Shown here: in pieces, positions 42,265 through 52,828 of the stretch | Layout of the letters: each line of letters opens with the position of its first letter | Position numbering within the stretch: position 1 is the stretch's first letter | Assembly: GCA_905221605.1 (NCBI GenBank) | Contig: CAJNDS010002699.1 | Span: 157,001 to 221,000, forward strand | DNA: 64,000 bases | Source: Symbiodinium natans | Lineage: Eukaryota; Sar; Dinophyceae; Suessiales; Symbiodiniaceae | Direction: 5' to 3' | Program-made: the position numbers and the translations under genes | Notes under the pieces: model-generated | Told to the model about the DNA's origin: nothing | Database searches by the model: none | Seen by the model: only the letters and a program-made list of their open reading frames with translations

Positions 42265-42881
42265 GGCCTGGAGCTGCGGGAGTACTATGCCGCCGCCTGT
42301 GGACATTGCCAGGCCCATGTTTTCCCAATGCCAGAACTGACTAGCTTACTGGCCACAGAAGGCCACAGAAGCCAGTGTTTGTATGTTTTTTTTGGCGAGG
42401 CCATGGCTCCTGCTTGGAAGGCGGCGCAGAGCGCCTACTCCGGTCCGGTCACATTCCGTGGCTCGGACTGCCAAGGTTGATGTGACGGCCCAACAAGAAC
42501 ACATCACGAGGCACAAGTGCGAAGTGCTTGTTCCTGCCGAAGGTCAGATTGAGTGCAACGATCGAAACTGGAACCCGGTTCCCGAGAACGCCGATCTTTG
42601 CAAGGTTCCTCTCGACAGTTCGTCTTCACTCCCCATGCGATGTGACCGTATGTGACCTTTCCTGCTGCTAGGACGTTCGGGGTTTCCCAACCATCAAGAC
42701 TCTTGGACCAATCTTGGCCAATCTTGGCTGTCTCGTCGTAGCCTTGTGGCGATGGAGCACAGTGGATCTCAGGATGTTCAAGGACGGCGAAGAGATCTCG
42801 GATTACGATGGCAACCGCTCGACCGAGTCGCTGGTGAGCTTTGCCAAAGATCATGAGCACCTTCGATGCATCTGGGTCTGA
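42265..42881 (+). CDS. PDI/thioredoxin-like protein with ACGHC active site, five exons
   Basis: Exons read as 42265-42312 (GLELREYYAAACGHCQ), 42400 to about 42475 (AMAPAWKAAQSAYSGPVTFR), about 42545-42604 (IECNDRNWNPVPENADLCK), 42672 to about 42700 (DVRGFPTIKT) and about 42774-42881 (MFKDGEEISDYDGNRSTE and following helix, stop TGA). This is a full thioredoxin fold: CGHC redox pair, GFPT cis-proline loop, and the (D/E)YxGxRS...L..F end typical of PDI. The residue before CGHC is Ala, where PDIs almost always have Trp, giving AAACGHC. Intron 1 (42313-42399) is GC-AG, exactly 87 nt and free of stops, so unspliced reading stays in frame. Signal peptide and any earlier exons are not seen. Likely role: disulfide exchange in the secretory pathway. 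Confidence 0.75.
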
Positions 42882-45700
42882 GAACATGTATGTCATGGGC
42901 ATGGAGTATCATGGAATCGACACTCGTTCTTGTGGGCATGGGGAACGCCCAAGCGCCATTCCATGATTTTTGCTGTCCCATGCTTTCCGAGCTCCAGCCG
43001 AAACTGTGACACACAGGAAGCTGCTGACGCAGTCGATGCCGGCGTTCGCTTGTTTGTTCGGACCCCCACCCTCTCGAAGGAGGTCTGCTGAGCCTCGGAA
43101 GCAGAGTGGAGTTCAACCCTTTATGAGGCACTTTGCCAAGGCACCGCACTTGAAAAGGCAATTGAACGCAGCGCTTGCAAAAGGCAAACTTCCTCTAATC
43201 CCGGCAGCTAGCGGATGCCGGCAACAGTGCGCTGAACAGCATGAGTTGACTCCCAGCTCATGATTCCGATGGGCTGGATGTGCCCTGAGAGTGCATTTGT
43301 GGATCTTTCTGGGTCGTGCGTGTCGCATGGTGCCTTTGATTGGTTGTGCCTTCCCACTCAGCCGGTGCCGACTCAGGTGACATGCAGTGCCGGAGGAGCG
43401 TTACATAGTTACACGACAAATTCAGCTGCAGCAAAAAGTCCTCGGGGAGAATCCAGTTCTTTTCGGGAAGAACTCGAGATGCTGCCCTTGAGTGCCTGAC
43501 AGGGGTGCCACTCAGTCCAGGTCTAACTTTCTCGGGGCTGAAGTCTTCGATGGCAGGTACAGCTCCACCGAGGAAGTCGTAAGCCTGGTTCTTCGCATAA
43601 GCAATGGGGGATTGTGGAAGGCCCGGGTGGTAGGTGCTGCAAGTCCATGCATCTCAAAGAAGCCAGCACTGCCGGAAGTGCCGTGAGAGAAAGGCTGCAG
43701 CGAAATCAATGCTACTGAAAGCCGGCTCGTGCCCCAGGAATGACACTTAAAGCCTTTGGGTATGTGCAGGTGTCGTGTACCGCACGTTTCCTTCGGAGGT
43801 GTGGGTGGCTATGCATGCTGCCAGGGAATCCCGAAGGAGGCAAACTCGTGCCTTGCATTTAAAAGGTTTAACTCTGGCCAAGACGCCCCTTCAGGCTGCC
43901 GAAATGGCAAGGGAGTGGCTTGCTTAGCACTCTTTGGTTTGAGTTCATGTGGGCTCATCCAGGTGCGCGAAAGTGCCATGGGTCACTGTCACCACGGGTC
44001 ACAGAATCTAAGATGTTGAAGCTGATCCAAATCTGAGGCTGGAAGGTTGCAACGTGCTGGACCTCTCCTTGGCCAGGATCTTGACTCCTCGAACTTCTTG
44101 TGTCGAAGCGTAGCTGTGGCCCAAGGTGAACGAGAAGTGCGATTGGCCACCTGATGTAACCAAGCTCTGGGAGGAGCCTATATTTCGTCGCCTTGGCTAG
44201 TGTTCGGCTGCGCAGTGCTCCGTGCCCAGCTCGATGCGCAGGAGTGTGCGACTGTGGCCTCGCCCGACGGGCGCAAGCCTCACATTTGAGCTTCACACCT
44301 TGGGAGCCTTGGGGGCACTCCGGGGACCTGTGCAGGCCCTCCTTCCTTCATGCCTCGAAAGTCCTGCAATTCATGGAAGCCTTGGTCTACGAACCGGCTG
44401 AGGATGTGCTTTACTGGTCAATCTTGAAGCCAAAGTTCCTTCTAACAGTTCCTGTTCTCAACTTCTAGCTGATTCTAGCTGCTCTAGCTCAGAGTGTGTA
44501 TCGACTACAGATTCCTCAAAGCCAGGACAAGACCGAGGAGGCCACAGTGGCCAGAAGTTCCACAGTGCAACAAGGCCCTTCTAGTAACTTCTAGTAGCCA
44601 TTGCCAGGCCAAGCAGAAACTCGTACCTCTGTCTCCATTTGCCAACTCCATGGAGGCCGAAACTCTGTAGCTTCGGAGATGTCTACCCAATCCCTATGCG
44701 ATTGAGCGGTGTCTTTTCAGGACCTGGCATGGCAAAAGGAGACCGGTCTTCCCCCCTGCTGCCACAGCACAGGAGCTCCGAGCTGTCATGGCTGTTTCTG
44801 AGGCAAAGCTCCCAACCTCTGGCATGTGAAGCCTTCTGGCCGGCGCAAGCTGTCAGGGCCTTGGAGACGTTGCGGCTGTGGCATATGTTTCTTTTTTAAG
44901 CTGGATCCCCCCCATGCCTGGAGGCGTGGCCTGTGGCTGGAGTTGGTATTGCAGATCTTCGATTCCATGGAGCGGTGATGTCCAATGCCGTCGTTGCAAA
45001 GCTTCGATTTTGCTTAGTTTGCAAGCGGCTTCTCACAGAGTCGCGGCGTGGGCAGGACTGCATACCTTCCGACCTAGACCTCTTCTTCGAGTGCCAGGTC
45101 TAGTTACTGTTGGTGATTTGTCAGGGGCCCCTTCAATATGGAACCTACTGGGCCTACTCCACTTGACTGACTTGAGCACAAGAACGCTCCCACTTGCAAA
45201 AAGGCGGCTACAGAGAAGAATGGTGCCGTGTCGTTCGTGTTGTGCCCAGGCTGCACTGACAGGCGCAAGCGCTTATCATGCCACAATCCGGGCACTGCAA
45301 ACCTGTGGGTCTTTGCCGATGGACGTCGGGTCTTCTTAAAGTCTTGGGGCGTGTATAAGCCCTCCGCCCCTGTACTGTCGATAGTATTTAGCTAGGCAAC
45401 CTCTCACACGTGCTGAGAGCAGAGGCACCTGCACAAGTTCAAGGCATGGCTGAAGCGTGCGGGGCTTGAGATGCGGCAGTGAATGGCTCTAACCAAGTTG
45501 CTAAGAGTATCTTGGATGGGTTGCCCTGGAGACCGTACTGACACCGCCCAGACTGGGCTCAGCCGAAATCAGAAGCACTCGAAGCACGTAGTGAGGCGAC
45601 TACTTCTCAAAGCTGACGGACTGCACATTCAACCAGTTCAAGGCCTTCTGGGCCGCAGGGATTTGGTCGCTCTGTTTTTGCTTTTCTAGTCTTGTTGATG
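42882..45700. other. 2.8 kb without an identified gene
   Basis: Protein-like frames include 44340-44466 (KVLQFMEALVYEPAEDVLYW) and 44974-45105 (a frame with CLVCKRLLTES, closed by TAG). None is recognised. They may be exons of unidentified genes. Confidence 0.3.
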
Positions 45701-46129
45701 GTAAGTCAAGGGGCGAGTATATATATATATATGCTCACCCCCCCCCCTACGACAGACCCCGGAAGCGAAAAAAAGGCTACGGACAGCATAGCTGCACACA
45801 GCAGCCAGACACGTTAACAAACAATAGATATATGCATATATATATATATGTGTGTGTATATCTATATATGGTACCTCCCCCCCCAAAAAAAAACGTCTCC
45901 CTATGCTCTTCCCTGAAGTCCGACAGATAGGGTTTTACTAATTCATTAAATATTTACTCAACTTCACAGATTTGTCTACCGTAATTGATTTCAAACACTT
46001 TCGTTAACTTCGTTGATTCCAAAAAGCTTAATTCACATAATTTGATCCACGCAGCAATTGCTCGAGCGAGTGCTCAAACAGAAGTGACCTGAACAATTTG
46101 CTGGACATCGTGGATTGCTATTAATTTCA

Positions 46130-47290
46130 AGAAGATTGCTGTTAGTTTTACTTGGGTTCCTATTAAATTTAGTAGGATTCATAGGGTTCGTATGAGTTCA
46201 ATAGGAATCCCATTTAAATCAATAGGAAACCCATTAAAATGAATGAGAACCCTATTGAAATTGAGACGAGTCTTTTGTGAAAACTTAGTAAGAATCCTAG
46301 TACAATCAATAAGAACCTTATTAAATGAACAGGGCTCCTATTAAATTTTCTTGGAGTCCTAAATTCAGAGGAATCATAGGAAGGCCATTGAAATGAATAG
46401 GAACCCTTTTGAATTCATAGGAATGCTATTAAAATTAATAGGAACCTTACAAAAGAATCTATGAATTCTTTTAAGAGTAACAGGCATCCGTTTAACATGA
46501 AGATGAATCCTATTAAAAGATAAGAGGAGCCAATAAAATTCTATAAAAAAAGTAACGTGGACGCTTTAAAACTTGAAACAATAAGAGTCGTACTGTTAGA
46601 ACTATGATGAACCCTATTAAAACTTTAATAAATAGGATTGCTAATAAAATTAATAAGAGTTACAATAACATTACTTCGAGTCCAAGTGAAATGAATAGGG
46701 AACAGGATTTAAAAGCATAATCGGAGCACTGTGGAATCTAGTAGGAATCCTATGAACATTATTAGGAATCCTGTCAACATGAATGAGAAACCCTGCTAAA
46801 ATGAATACGAAGCCTATTCCAATTAATCAGAAGCCTGTTACATGAATAGGAAGCTTGTCAAAGCAAACGGAATCCAATTAGAAATTGTACGACATCTTAT
46901 GAAAATGAACAAGAAGCCTATTGACATGAATAGGAATATGTTTAAAGTTTGTTATGATGCTTATTAGAATTCTTAGGCTAATTTATTAAAACTCATATTA
47001 AAACTAACTAGGAATAAGAATGCTATTAAAATGACTAAGAATTGTATTCAAATTACTTGGCATTTGAGTAAAATGAATAGGAATCAATCTTAAACCCAAT
47101 AAAGCCTTTAATAGGCATCCTTTAAAATTCAATACGAACCTCATTAAACAAATACAGGAACCCTATTGAAAATCACTTTGAATGCTAGTAAAATGATTAG
47201 GAATCTGATTCATTAAATAAGGACCCCCATTAAAGTGAACAGGAGTATTATCAAATTGAATAGGCAGCCTAAATCATAATAAGGAATCAT
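46130..47290 (+). repeat. Degenerate AT-rich minisatellite with AATAGGAATCCTATTAAAAT units
   Basis: Units of about 20-30 bp carrying AATAGGAA(C/T)CC and TATTAAAATGAAT recur some forty times with heavy divergence. No open reading frame of note. Confidence 0.8.
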
Positions 47291-47369
47291 ATAAGAACCC
47301 CTGAAAAAATCTTATCCAAACTCCAGTTTCCAAAATTCCAAAAACCAAAATCCACCCCAAAGGTTTGGA

Positions 47370-48300
47370 TGGAAACTCGAACGGGAGCCTCAAAATCCAA
47401 AAATCGAGCAAATTCCTCGAGTTTCCAAAATTCCAAAAATCCAAAAAAATCACCCCAAGGTTTGGAATTTTGGAAACTCGAGGAATTTGCTCGATTTTTG
47501 GATTTTGAGGCTCCCGTTCGAGTTTCCAAAAATCCTAAACTTGGGTTGGAATTTTTGGATTTTTGGAATTTTGGAAACTCGAGCGGGAGCCTCCAAATCC
47601 AAAAATCGAGCAAATTCCTCGAATTTCCAAAATTCCAAAAATCCAAAAAAATCACCCCAAGGTTTGGAATTTTGGAAACTCGAGGAATTTGCTCGATTTT
47701 TGGATTTTGAGGCTCCCGTTCGAGTTTCCAAAAATCCTAAACTTGGGTTGGAATTTTTGGATTTTTGGAATTTTGGAAACTCGAGCGGGAGCCTCCAAAT
47801 CCAAAAATCGAGCAAATTCCTCGAGTTTCCAAAATTCCAAAAATCCAAAAAAATCACCCCAAGGTTTGGAATTTTGGAAACTCGAGGAATTTGCTCGATT
47901 TTTGGATTTTGACGCTCCCGCTCGAGTTTCCAAAAATCCGAAACTTGGGTTGGAGTTTTTGGATTTTTGGAATTTTGGAAACTCGAGGAATTTGCTCGAT
48001 TTTTGGATTTTGACGCTCCCGCTCGAGTTTCCAAAAATCCGAAACTTGGGTTGGAGTTTTTGGATTTTTGGAATTTTGGAAACTCGAGGAATTTGCTCGA
48101 TTTTTGGATTTTGAGGCTCCCGCTCGAGTTTCCAAAAATCCGAAACTTGGGTTGGAATTTTTGGGTTTTTGGAATTTTGGAAACTCGAGGAATTTGCTCG
48201 ATTTTTGGATTTTGAGGCTCCCGCTCGAGTTTCCAAAAATCCGAAACTTGGGTTGGAGTTTTTGGATTTTTGGAATTTTGGAAACTCGAGGAATTTTGGA
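47370..48300. repeat. 101-bp tandem array with a 202-bp inverted-pair section
   Basis: From about 47890 to 48300 the same 101-bp unit repeats head to tail (AATTTTGGAAACTCGAGG at 47971, 48072, 48173, 48274). From about 47370 to 47890 the period is 202 bp. Each such unit holds two inverted arms of about 38 bp, carrying GGGAGCCTC(C/A)AAATCC and its complement. Open frames on both strands are repeat artefacts. Confidence 0.9.
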
Positions 48301-48439
48301 GTGTTGGTCTTCCGCCCCCTTCCTGGACAGACTGGAAATGCAATTCCAGGGTCTGTCGTAGGGGGGGGGGGTGACCATATATATATATATGTCTGTATAT
48401 CTATATGTAGATGTATATATATATATTTTTTTTTTCACA

Positions 48440-49085
48440 GTCATGTTAAGTGTAATTACCCCTGTCAGCTCTGAAGGTGATTGTCCAGGACATGCTGAAG
48501 TGCCAAATCCCTGAGGAGGCATGTGACAGTTTGCTTGAGGATGCTACTTCTGTGCATTCCTACCATTACCTGGCTACGCGTGCGCACGCGCGACCTGCTG
48601 ATACCGCTCATGCTCGCCCAGGGTCCCCCTGAAACCTGAAAAGATGCGGCGTAGAGTCCACGCACCAAGAACAACTGATTGATTTTCGCCACGCGTGCGC
48701 GTTTTGCAAGTGTGTGTTGACGGCCTTAGCCATTGGCCACGTTGACATAGGCCGAAAAAAGCATAGCGAACGGTCGCCAAAAGCAGCGGGAGATTTTGCA
48801 CACTGTCTTTTGGGCGTTGGGCGGCGCAAAGGACCGGCTGCATGCTTGAATCTTCTAAGCCTGCCGCGCGTGTTCTTTGCCGAAACCGTCGCGAAGGGCT
48901 TTTCAATTTTGCTCATCCGCCCTAGCCTGCGGGGATGTGATTTCAGGAAAGTCGTGCGGAACCCAGGGCTTGCGAAACATCTGCAGACCTGAACAAAATG
49001 TGCAAGCCCTGCACCCAACCTGAGAAGCCAGCAGAAGCCAGGACCCTGACTGGCCCATTCTAAATGCAGAAGGTTTTTGCTTGCA
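48440..49085. other. No supported gene
   Basis: Open frames on both strands overlap (48608-49018 minus, 48714-48992 plus). No motif is seen. Confidence 0.4.
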
Positions 49086-49562
49086 CGAAACCTCTGCCGG
49101 GAGAATTTGCCACGGATTTGGCGAAGAGTCCGTTTACGGGTAGTGTTGTCTTTTACGGAAATTCAGGTCACATGCCGTTTAAGAGTGACGAACTTGGTCA
49201 GAGCTCTCCGATGTGAACATGGTGAACACATGCTGCGGCGGCTTTTTGAAAGCAGTTCAGATCCGCGAGTGCTGCTGGTTTGCGGGGCGATTGATCGTGC
49301 ACATGAGTGGAGTTCACCGAGTGAATTTTGCAAACTCTACCTGGCAGCAATAGCTAAGCAGGTGCAACAAAATTGGTTGGTATCCGCGGGGCGTGGTCCA
49401 TCTCAAATCGTATTCTCCTTTCAACGGCATTGTGGGTGGAAACGCAGATGATCTTCGTCATCGCTGCTTGCGGAGGCTTTGAAGGAAGAGGTCTTCGACA
49501 TCTGCCCTACCATCCCAGACGATGACCAGGCCATTGTGGCGGCTCAGGTGGTGCAGTGGCAG
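49086..49562 (+). CDS. Unrecognised coding exons
   Basis: One frame at 49086-49200 reads KPLPGEFATDLAKSPFTGSV and then VFYGNSGHMPFKSDELG. A second at about 49460-49562 reads AEALKEEVFDICPTIPDDDQ and then AIVAAQVVQWQ, with strongly G/C third positions. They look like two exons of one gene, but I do not recognise it. A CAG-GT boundary may close the second near 49562. Confidence 0.35.
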
Positions 49563-49569
49563 GGTTCGT

Positions 49570-50160
49570 ACTGTATATGATTGTAGTAGTATATTATTAG
49601 ATGATTGTATGTTATGATATCATGTTATTATATCATCGTTTTCTTATAGTATTGTATTATGATAATGTTGTATTGTCATATTCTTATATTGTTATCGGAT
49701 GATATGAGTATATCATTATTACTCTTCTTATAGTATATTGTTATATTGTTATATGGTATACTACTCTATTGATATATTCTGATAGAAACATGTTCTGACA
49801 ACACTATTTTCATATATTTGTATATTATCATATTGCTACAGTAAGCTCCAGAAAGTTGGAACATGGTTGAAGGCTGATTAGAGCTGGGATTCCCTTTAGT
49901 ATACCCTTGTGAAAAAAATACCTTGTGGGGTATGGGGATAAGGATGTTCCAACTTTCTGGAGTTTACTGTATATTCCTAGATCTATGTATTCTTAGATTA
50001 GTATACCATCATACCTTTTTGTATTACCATATTATGATGTTAGTATATTAGTGTATATTGTATTATTACATTATTACACTGTTAGATGTTTATATAAATA
50101 TGTATGTATACATATATATATATATATATGTATATCTATGTATATATATACACATATCAC
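49570..50160. repeat. AT-rich TATTATAT-type simple sequence
   Basis: Low-complexity ATATTGTTATAT and related sequence with TA microsatellites at the right end (50098-50155). It hosts the MITE below. No gene. Confidence 0.85.
49839..49969. mobile_element. 131-bp MITE with 26-bp TIRs and TA duplication
   Basis: Both ends start CAGTAA(G/A)CTCCAGAAAGT and continue to GGAACAT. The 26-bp arms differ at one base. TA flanks the element on each side (49837-49838 and 49970-49971). CAGT ends and a TA duplication are marks of the Tc1/mariner/pogo superfamily. The interior of about 80 bp has no coding potential, so the element is non-autonomous. Near-identical arms suggest recent activity. Confidence 0.85.
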
Positions 50161-50240
50161 GAGCCATGACTTCGCAGCTGTTTTGCCCGAGCGCGGCCGT
50201 GCCAAAGAGCTCGACGATCTTGGCAAGCCGCAGGCGAAAG

Positions 50241-50420
50241 ACCCTAAACCCTAAACCCTAAACCCTAAACCCTAAACCCTAAACCCTAAACCCTAAACCC
50301 TTGCGAAACGGGTGGGAAAAAACCCTAAACCCTGAACCCTAAAACCTAAACCCTAAACCTGCGCCCCAGCTGTGCAGGAGGGAAAAAAACCCTAAACCCT
50401 ACATAAAACCCTGAACCCAA
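50241..50420 (-). repeat. Interstitial CCCTAAA arrays
   Basis: About eight perfect CCCTAAA units (50241-50300) are followed by two shorter degenerate groups (50321-50368 and 50388-50420), each separated by G/A-rich spacers of 20-30 bp such as GGTGGGAAAAAA and GGAGGGAAAAAA. Confidence 0.9.
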
Positions 50421-52419
50421 AGTCTCCGCAGACATCGGCGATTAGTCGTGAGACTTGCATACGGTTTCATGTGAAGGGTGACGTCTCGAGGAACTCTGAA
50501 AAGCATGGAAGTCTCCAAGGTCGCAGCCTTTGTGGCCGCTCGGCGCAGGGAAGGGAGGGAAGGGAGGGAGGGGGAGAAGGAGGGAGATAGAAAGACAGAA
50601 AGAAAGAAAAGACAAGGAACGAACACAATAAAAGCAAAGAACGAACGAAGTCACAAACAAAGAGGGAACAGAACAACGAAAGATTGTTCTTGGGGTAGGG
50701 GGGCCGCATGCGTACTGCTGCACACTGCAAGTATTGACGCAAGCTGAAGGATTGCAGCTTGTGCCCATGGCCCGGTCCAGAGGTTGTCCCACCAGAAGGT
50801 TTCGAGGAGTGGGAGGGACCCTGGGGAAATGGGCACTCGTAGAAAGACTCATGATGGTACGGTTTCTAGAAGGGTTTTGTCCGGGTCTCAAGGTGTGACA
50901 GGGTGATTTTGGAAGGCAAGCCAGGCGGTTACGTGCGTTTACTATTGGATCACGAGTGAAGGCAATAAGAAAGCACACCGAACGCAATCATTGTGATAAG
51001 TGAGCCTGCGAAATCGCATGAACTGTAGTGTGGGAACTTGCGAACGGGGTTTTCTTCGGTCAGTCCATAAAACCCGTACGAAATGAGGTCAAACAAAACA
51101 ATGCGGCAAAATATAAGAAAGCAATGCCGCATGAACATGTTTCAGGGAGTGAATAATAGCCCAGATCATCGTATAATGAAGAAGGCTTTTTGATATGGGC
51201 TTTTAGTCGCTCACTCGTTCACTTCTAACAAGTGAGTGAAAGAAAGGAGTGAATGAAAGAAAGGAGTGAATGAAACGAAGCGGGCGATTATAAAGCTTGT
51301 ATATTATTCTCATGAGGCGCGCGCATTTAATGCACGCCATAAACCCTACTAATATTCCTAGTATGACTACGAAAAGACCATAAAATATAGCAAATTGAGG
51401 GTAGACGCAGTGCACGCCCGTATATTTCACATTTTATAGGGTCTTTTTCTCGAATCAGCTCCAACCCCAAACAGGAATCTTTCAAGATGCGAAGGTTCCT
51501 GAGCTCCATGTCAGGAGGTATCCATAGATTCCAGCCGAAGATCTGTAATGCCAAATCAGGGGCCCGATAGGTGCATAGGGGAGAACACGGGAGGAGGTCC
51601 GAGGAAGGTTGCTCAAAGATGCATGGGGGTCGCATAGAAGGTCCATGAGGGGCGTTGTCAGGATGTTGTGGCTGTGCTGCAAAGCAGGTGAGGCCCTGCC
51701 GCGCTCTGCTTACAACTCTAATTCTTTCACGCCGCCCAAGGGCGGGACAAGCGGGCATGGCGTGTGCGCGGAGGGAGGGGTTTGACGGTTTGCCCAGTTC
51801 TCCTTCTTGGGTTTCTTGTCTCCAAGGCTCCTTCGCTGCCTGGGCCTGTTCGTACGGCGCCGGGCGCGCCAGGCCATGTTGCAGCACCTTCTGGACATGG
51901 GCATGTTGGGAGCAGCCCATTGCAGCCAGACAGCAGCTGGAGGCCCCGCAACTGGACCCACACAGGTCACGAAGACCCCAGCACGAGAGGTTTTCCTGGA
52001 TGTTGTGTGGAGGGGAGCTGCAGTCACGGGAGTGGTGCGCTGCGGTACCTTCGCCTGCACTGAGATTGGGCCTTGGTGCGTTCGCCATGGCTGCTGCCAC
52101 GCGGAAGGCAGACACATTGCCTGCGTGAGTGTTGTGTGTTGTAGACTCCTCGCAGCACAAAAGCACAAACTGGGCCGGAGTTGCAGAGGTACGTGCCTCG
52201 CGCGCGACTGCACTTCGCCGCCTGTCGAAAAGTTGCTCAATGCGCTTTGCCCGAAAATGTTCGTCGCTTTGATGCCAACCGCGCCAAATCAAGGTGCAAG
52301 CACGGTAGACGAATACGTTTCAGAGAATGTGCCTCGGGTTTGCACACCGGTGCAGCGGCCATGAGATGCCGTGAAAAATAAGATATGAGCATCGACGCGA
52401 AGGGCCGCTCTGGTGATTA
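50421..52419. other. 2 kb without an identified gene
   Basis: Holds an A/G-rich stretch (50545-50680) and a short AAGGAGTGAATGAAAG tandem at 51232-51280. Open frames on both strands between 51650 and 52360 overlap and have no motif; a 5' exon of the glutaredoxin may lie here unseen. Confidence 0.35.
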
Positions 52420-52437
52420 TGCTTTCTGACCCGGCCT

Positions 52438-52828
52438 GAGGATGTTGTTGCCTTCATTACGCCAACATGCCCATTTTGCAAGGAAGCAGCGCGCAGCCCA
52501 GTCATCACACTTGGTGTAGTGGGAACTTGCACCATCTTGCATCTCAACTTCCTGCTCTCAGGTTGCAGCGCTGAAGGATGCAGGTTATCCGCCTGTCATC
52601 GTGGAGGTTCCGGCTGGGTCAGACTTGAGGACGGAGGGCGTAATCGCATAAGTAGCCAGAGAGGGGCTGAAGACACACCAGAGTGGTTGAATTTTGGAGC
52701 GATAGTGCCAGTGTGTCAGTTGTTCTTTTCTTCCCTGCGCAAGGAACGAGCTGGCCTCCATGACGAACTCCACCAGCGTCCCAAAGGTTTGGGTCAAGGG
52801 TAACTTCGTCGGTGGATGCAATGACGGC
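52438..52828 (+). CDS. Glutaredoxin, at least three exons
   Basis: Exon A (52438-52488) reads EDVVAFITPTCPFCKEA, with the CPFC redox pair at 52468-52479. Exon B (from 52562 to about 52640) reads VAALKDAGYPPVIVEVPAG. Exon C (about 52747-52828) reads ELASMTNSTSVPKVWVKGNF followed by VGGCNDG, containing the TSVP cis-proline loop that binds glutathione and the GGCxD block. The A/B intron is GC-AG (52489-52561), phase 0, and joins KEA to VAALK as expected for the family. Glutaredoxins use glutathione to reduce disulfides and can feed electrons to ribonucleotide reductase. The last helix and the start codon were not found, so the model is partial. Confidence 0.8.

Larger units (their letters stand above)
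45701..48439 (+). other. 2.7 kb AT-rich, repeat-filled block bounded by GTAAGT and (T)11CACAG
   Basis: The block starts at a perfect donor-like GTAAGT and ends at a long T run plus CACAG, so it may be an intron. Inside, CACC plus a C run plus TACGACAGACCCCGG (about 45735-45761) is inverted at 48346-48373, each next to TA microsatellites. Between the arms are AT-rich minisatellite (46130-47290) and a tandem array (47370-48300). I could not identify flanking exons. Confidence 0.45.

Noticed and set aside
43740-44000. Continuation of the PDI-like gene downstream of 42881
   Set aside because: The thioredoxin domain is already complete with a stop; no PDI motif could be found in this interval.
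47369-48522. Several open frames of 80-297 codons on both strands
   Set aside because: They are the 101/202-bp repeat read in different frames; the 'proteins' are periodic and present on both strands alike.
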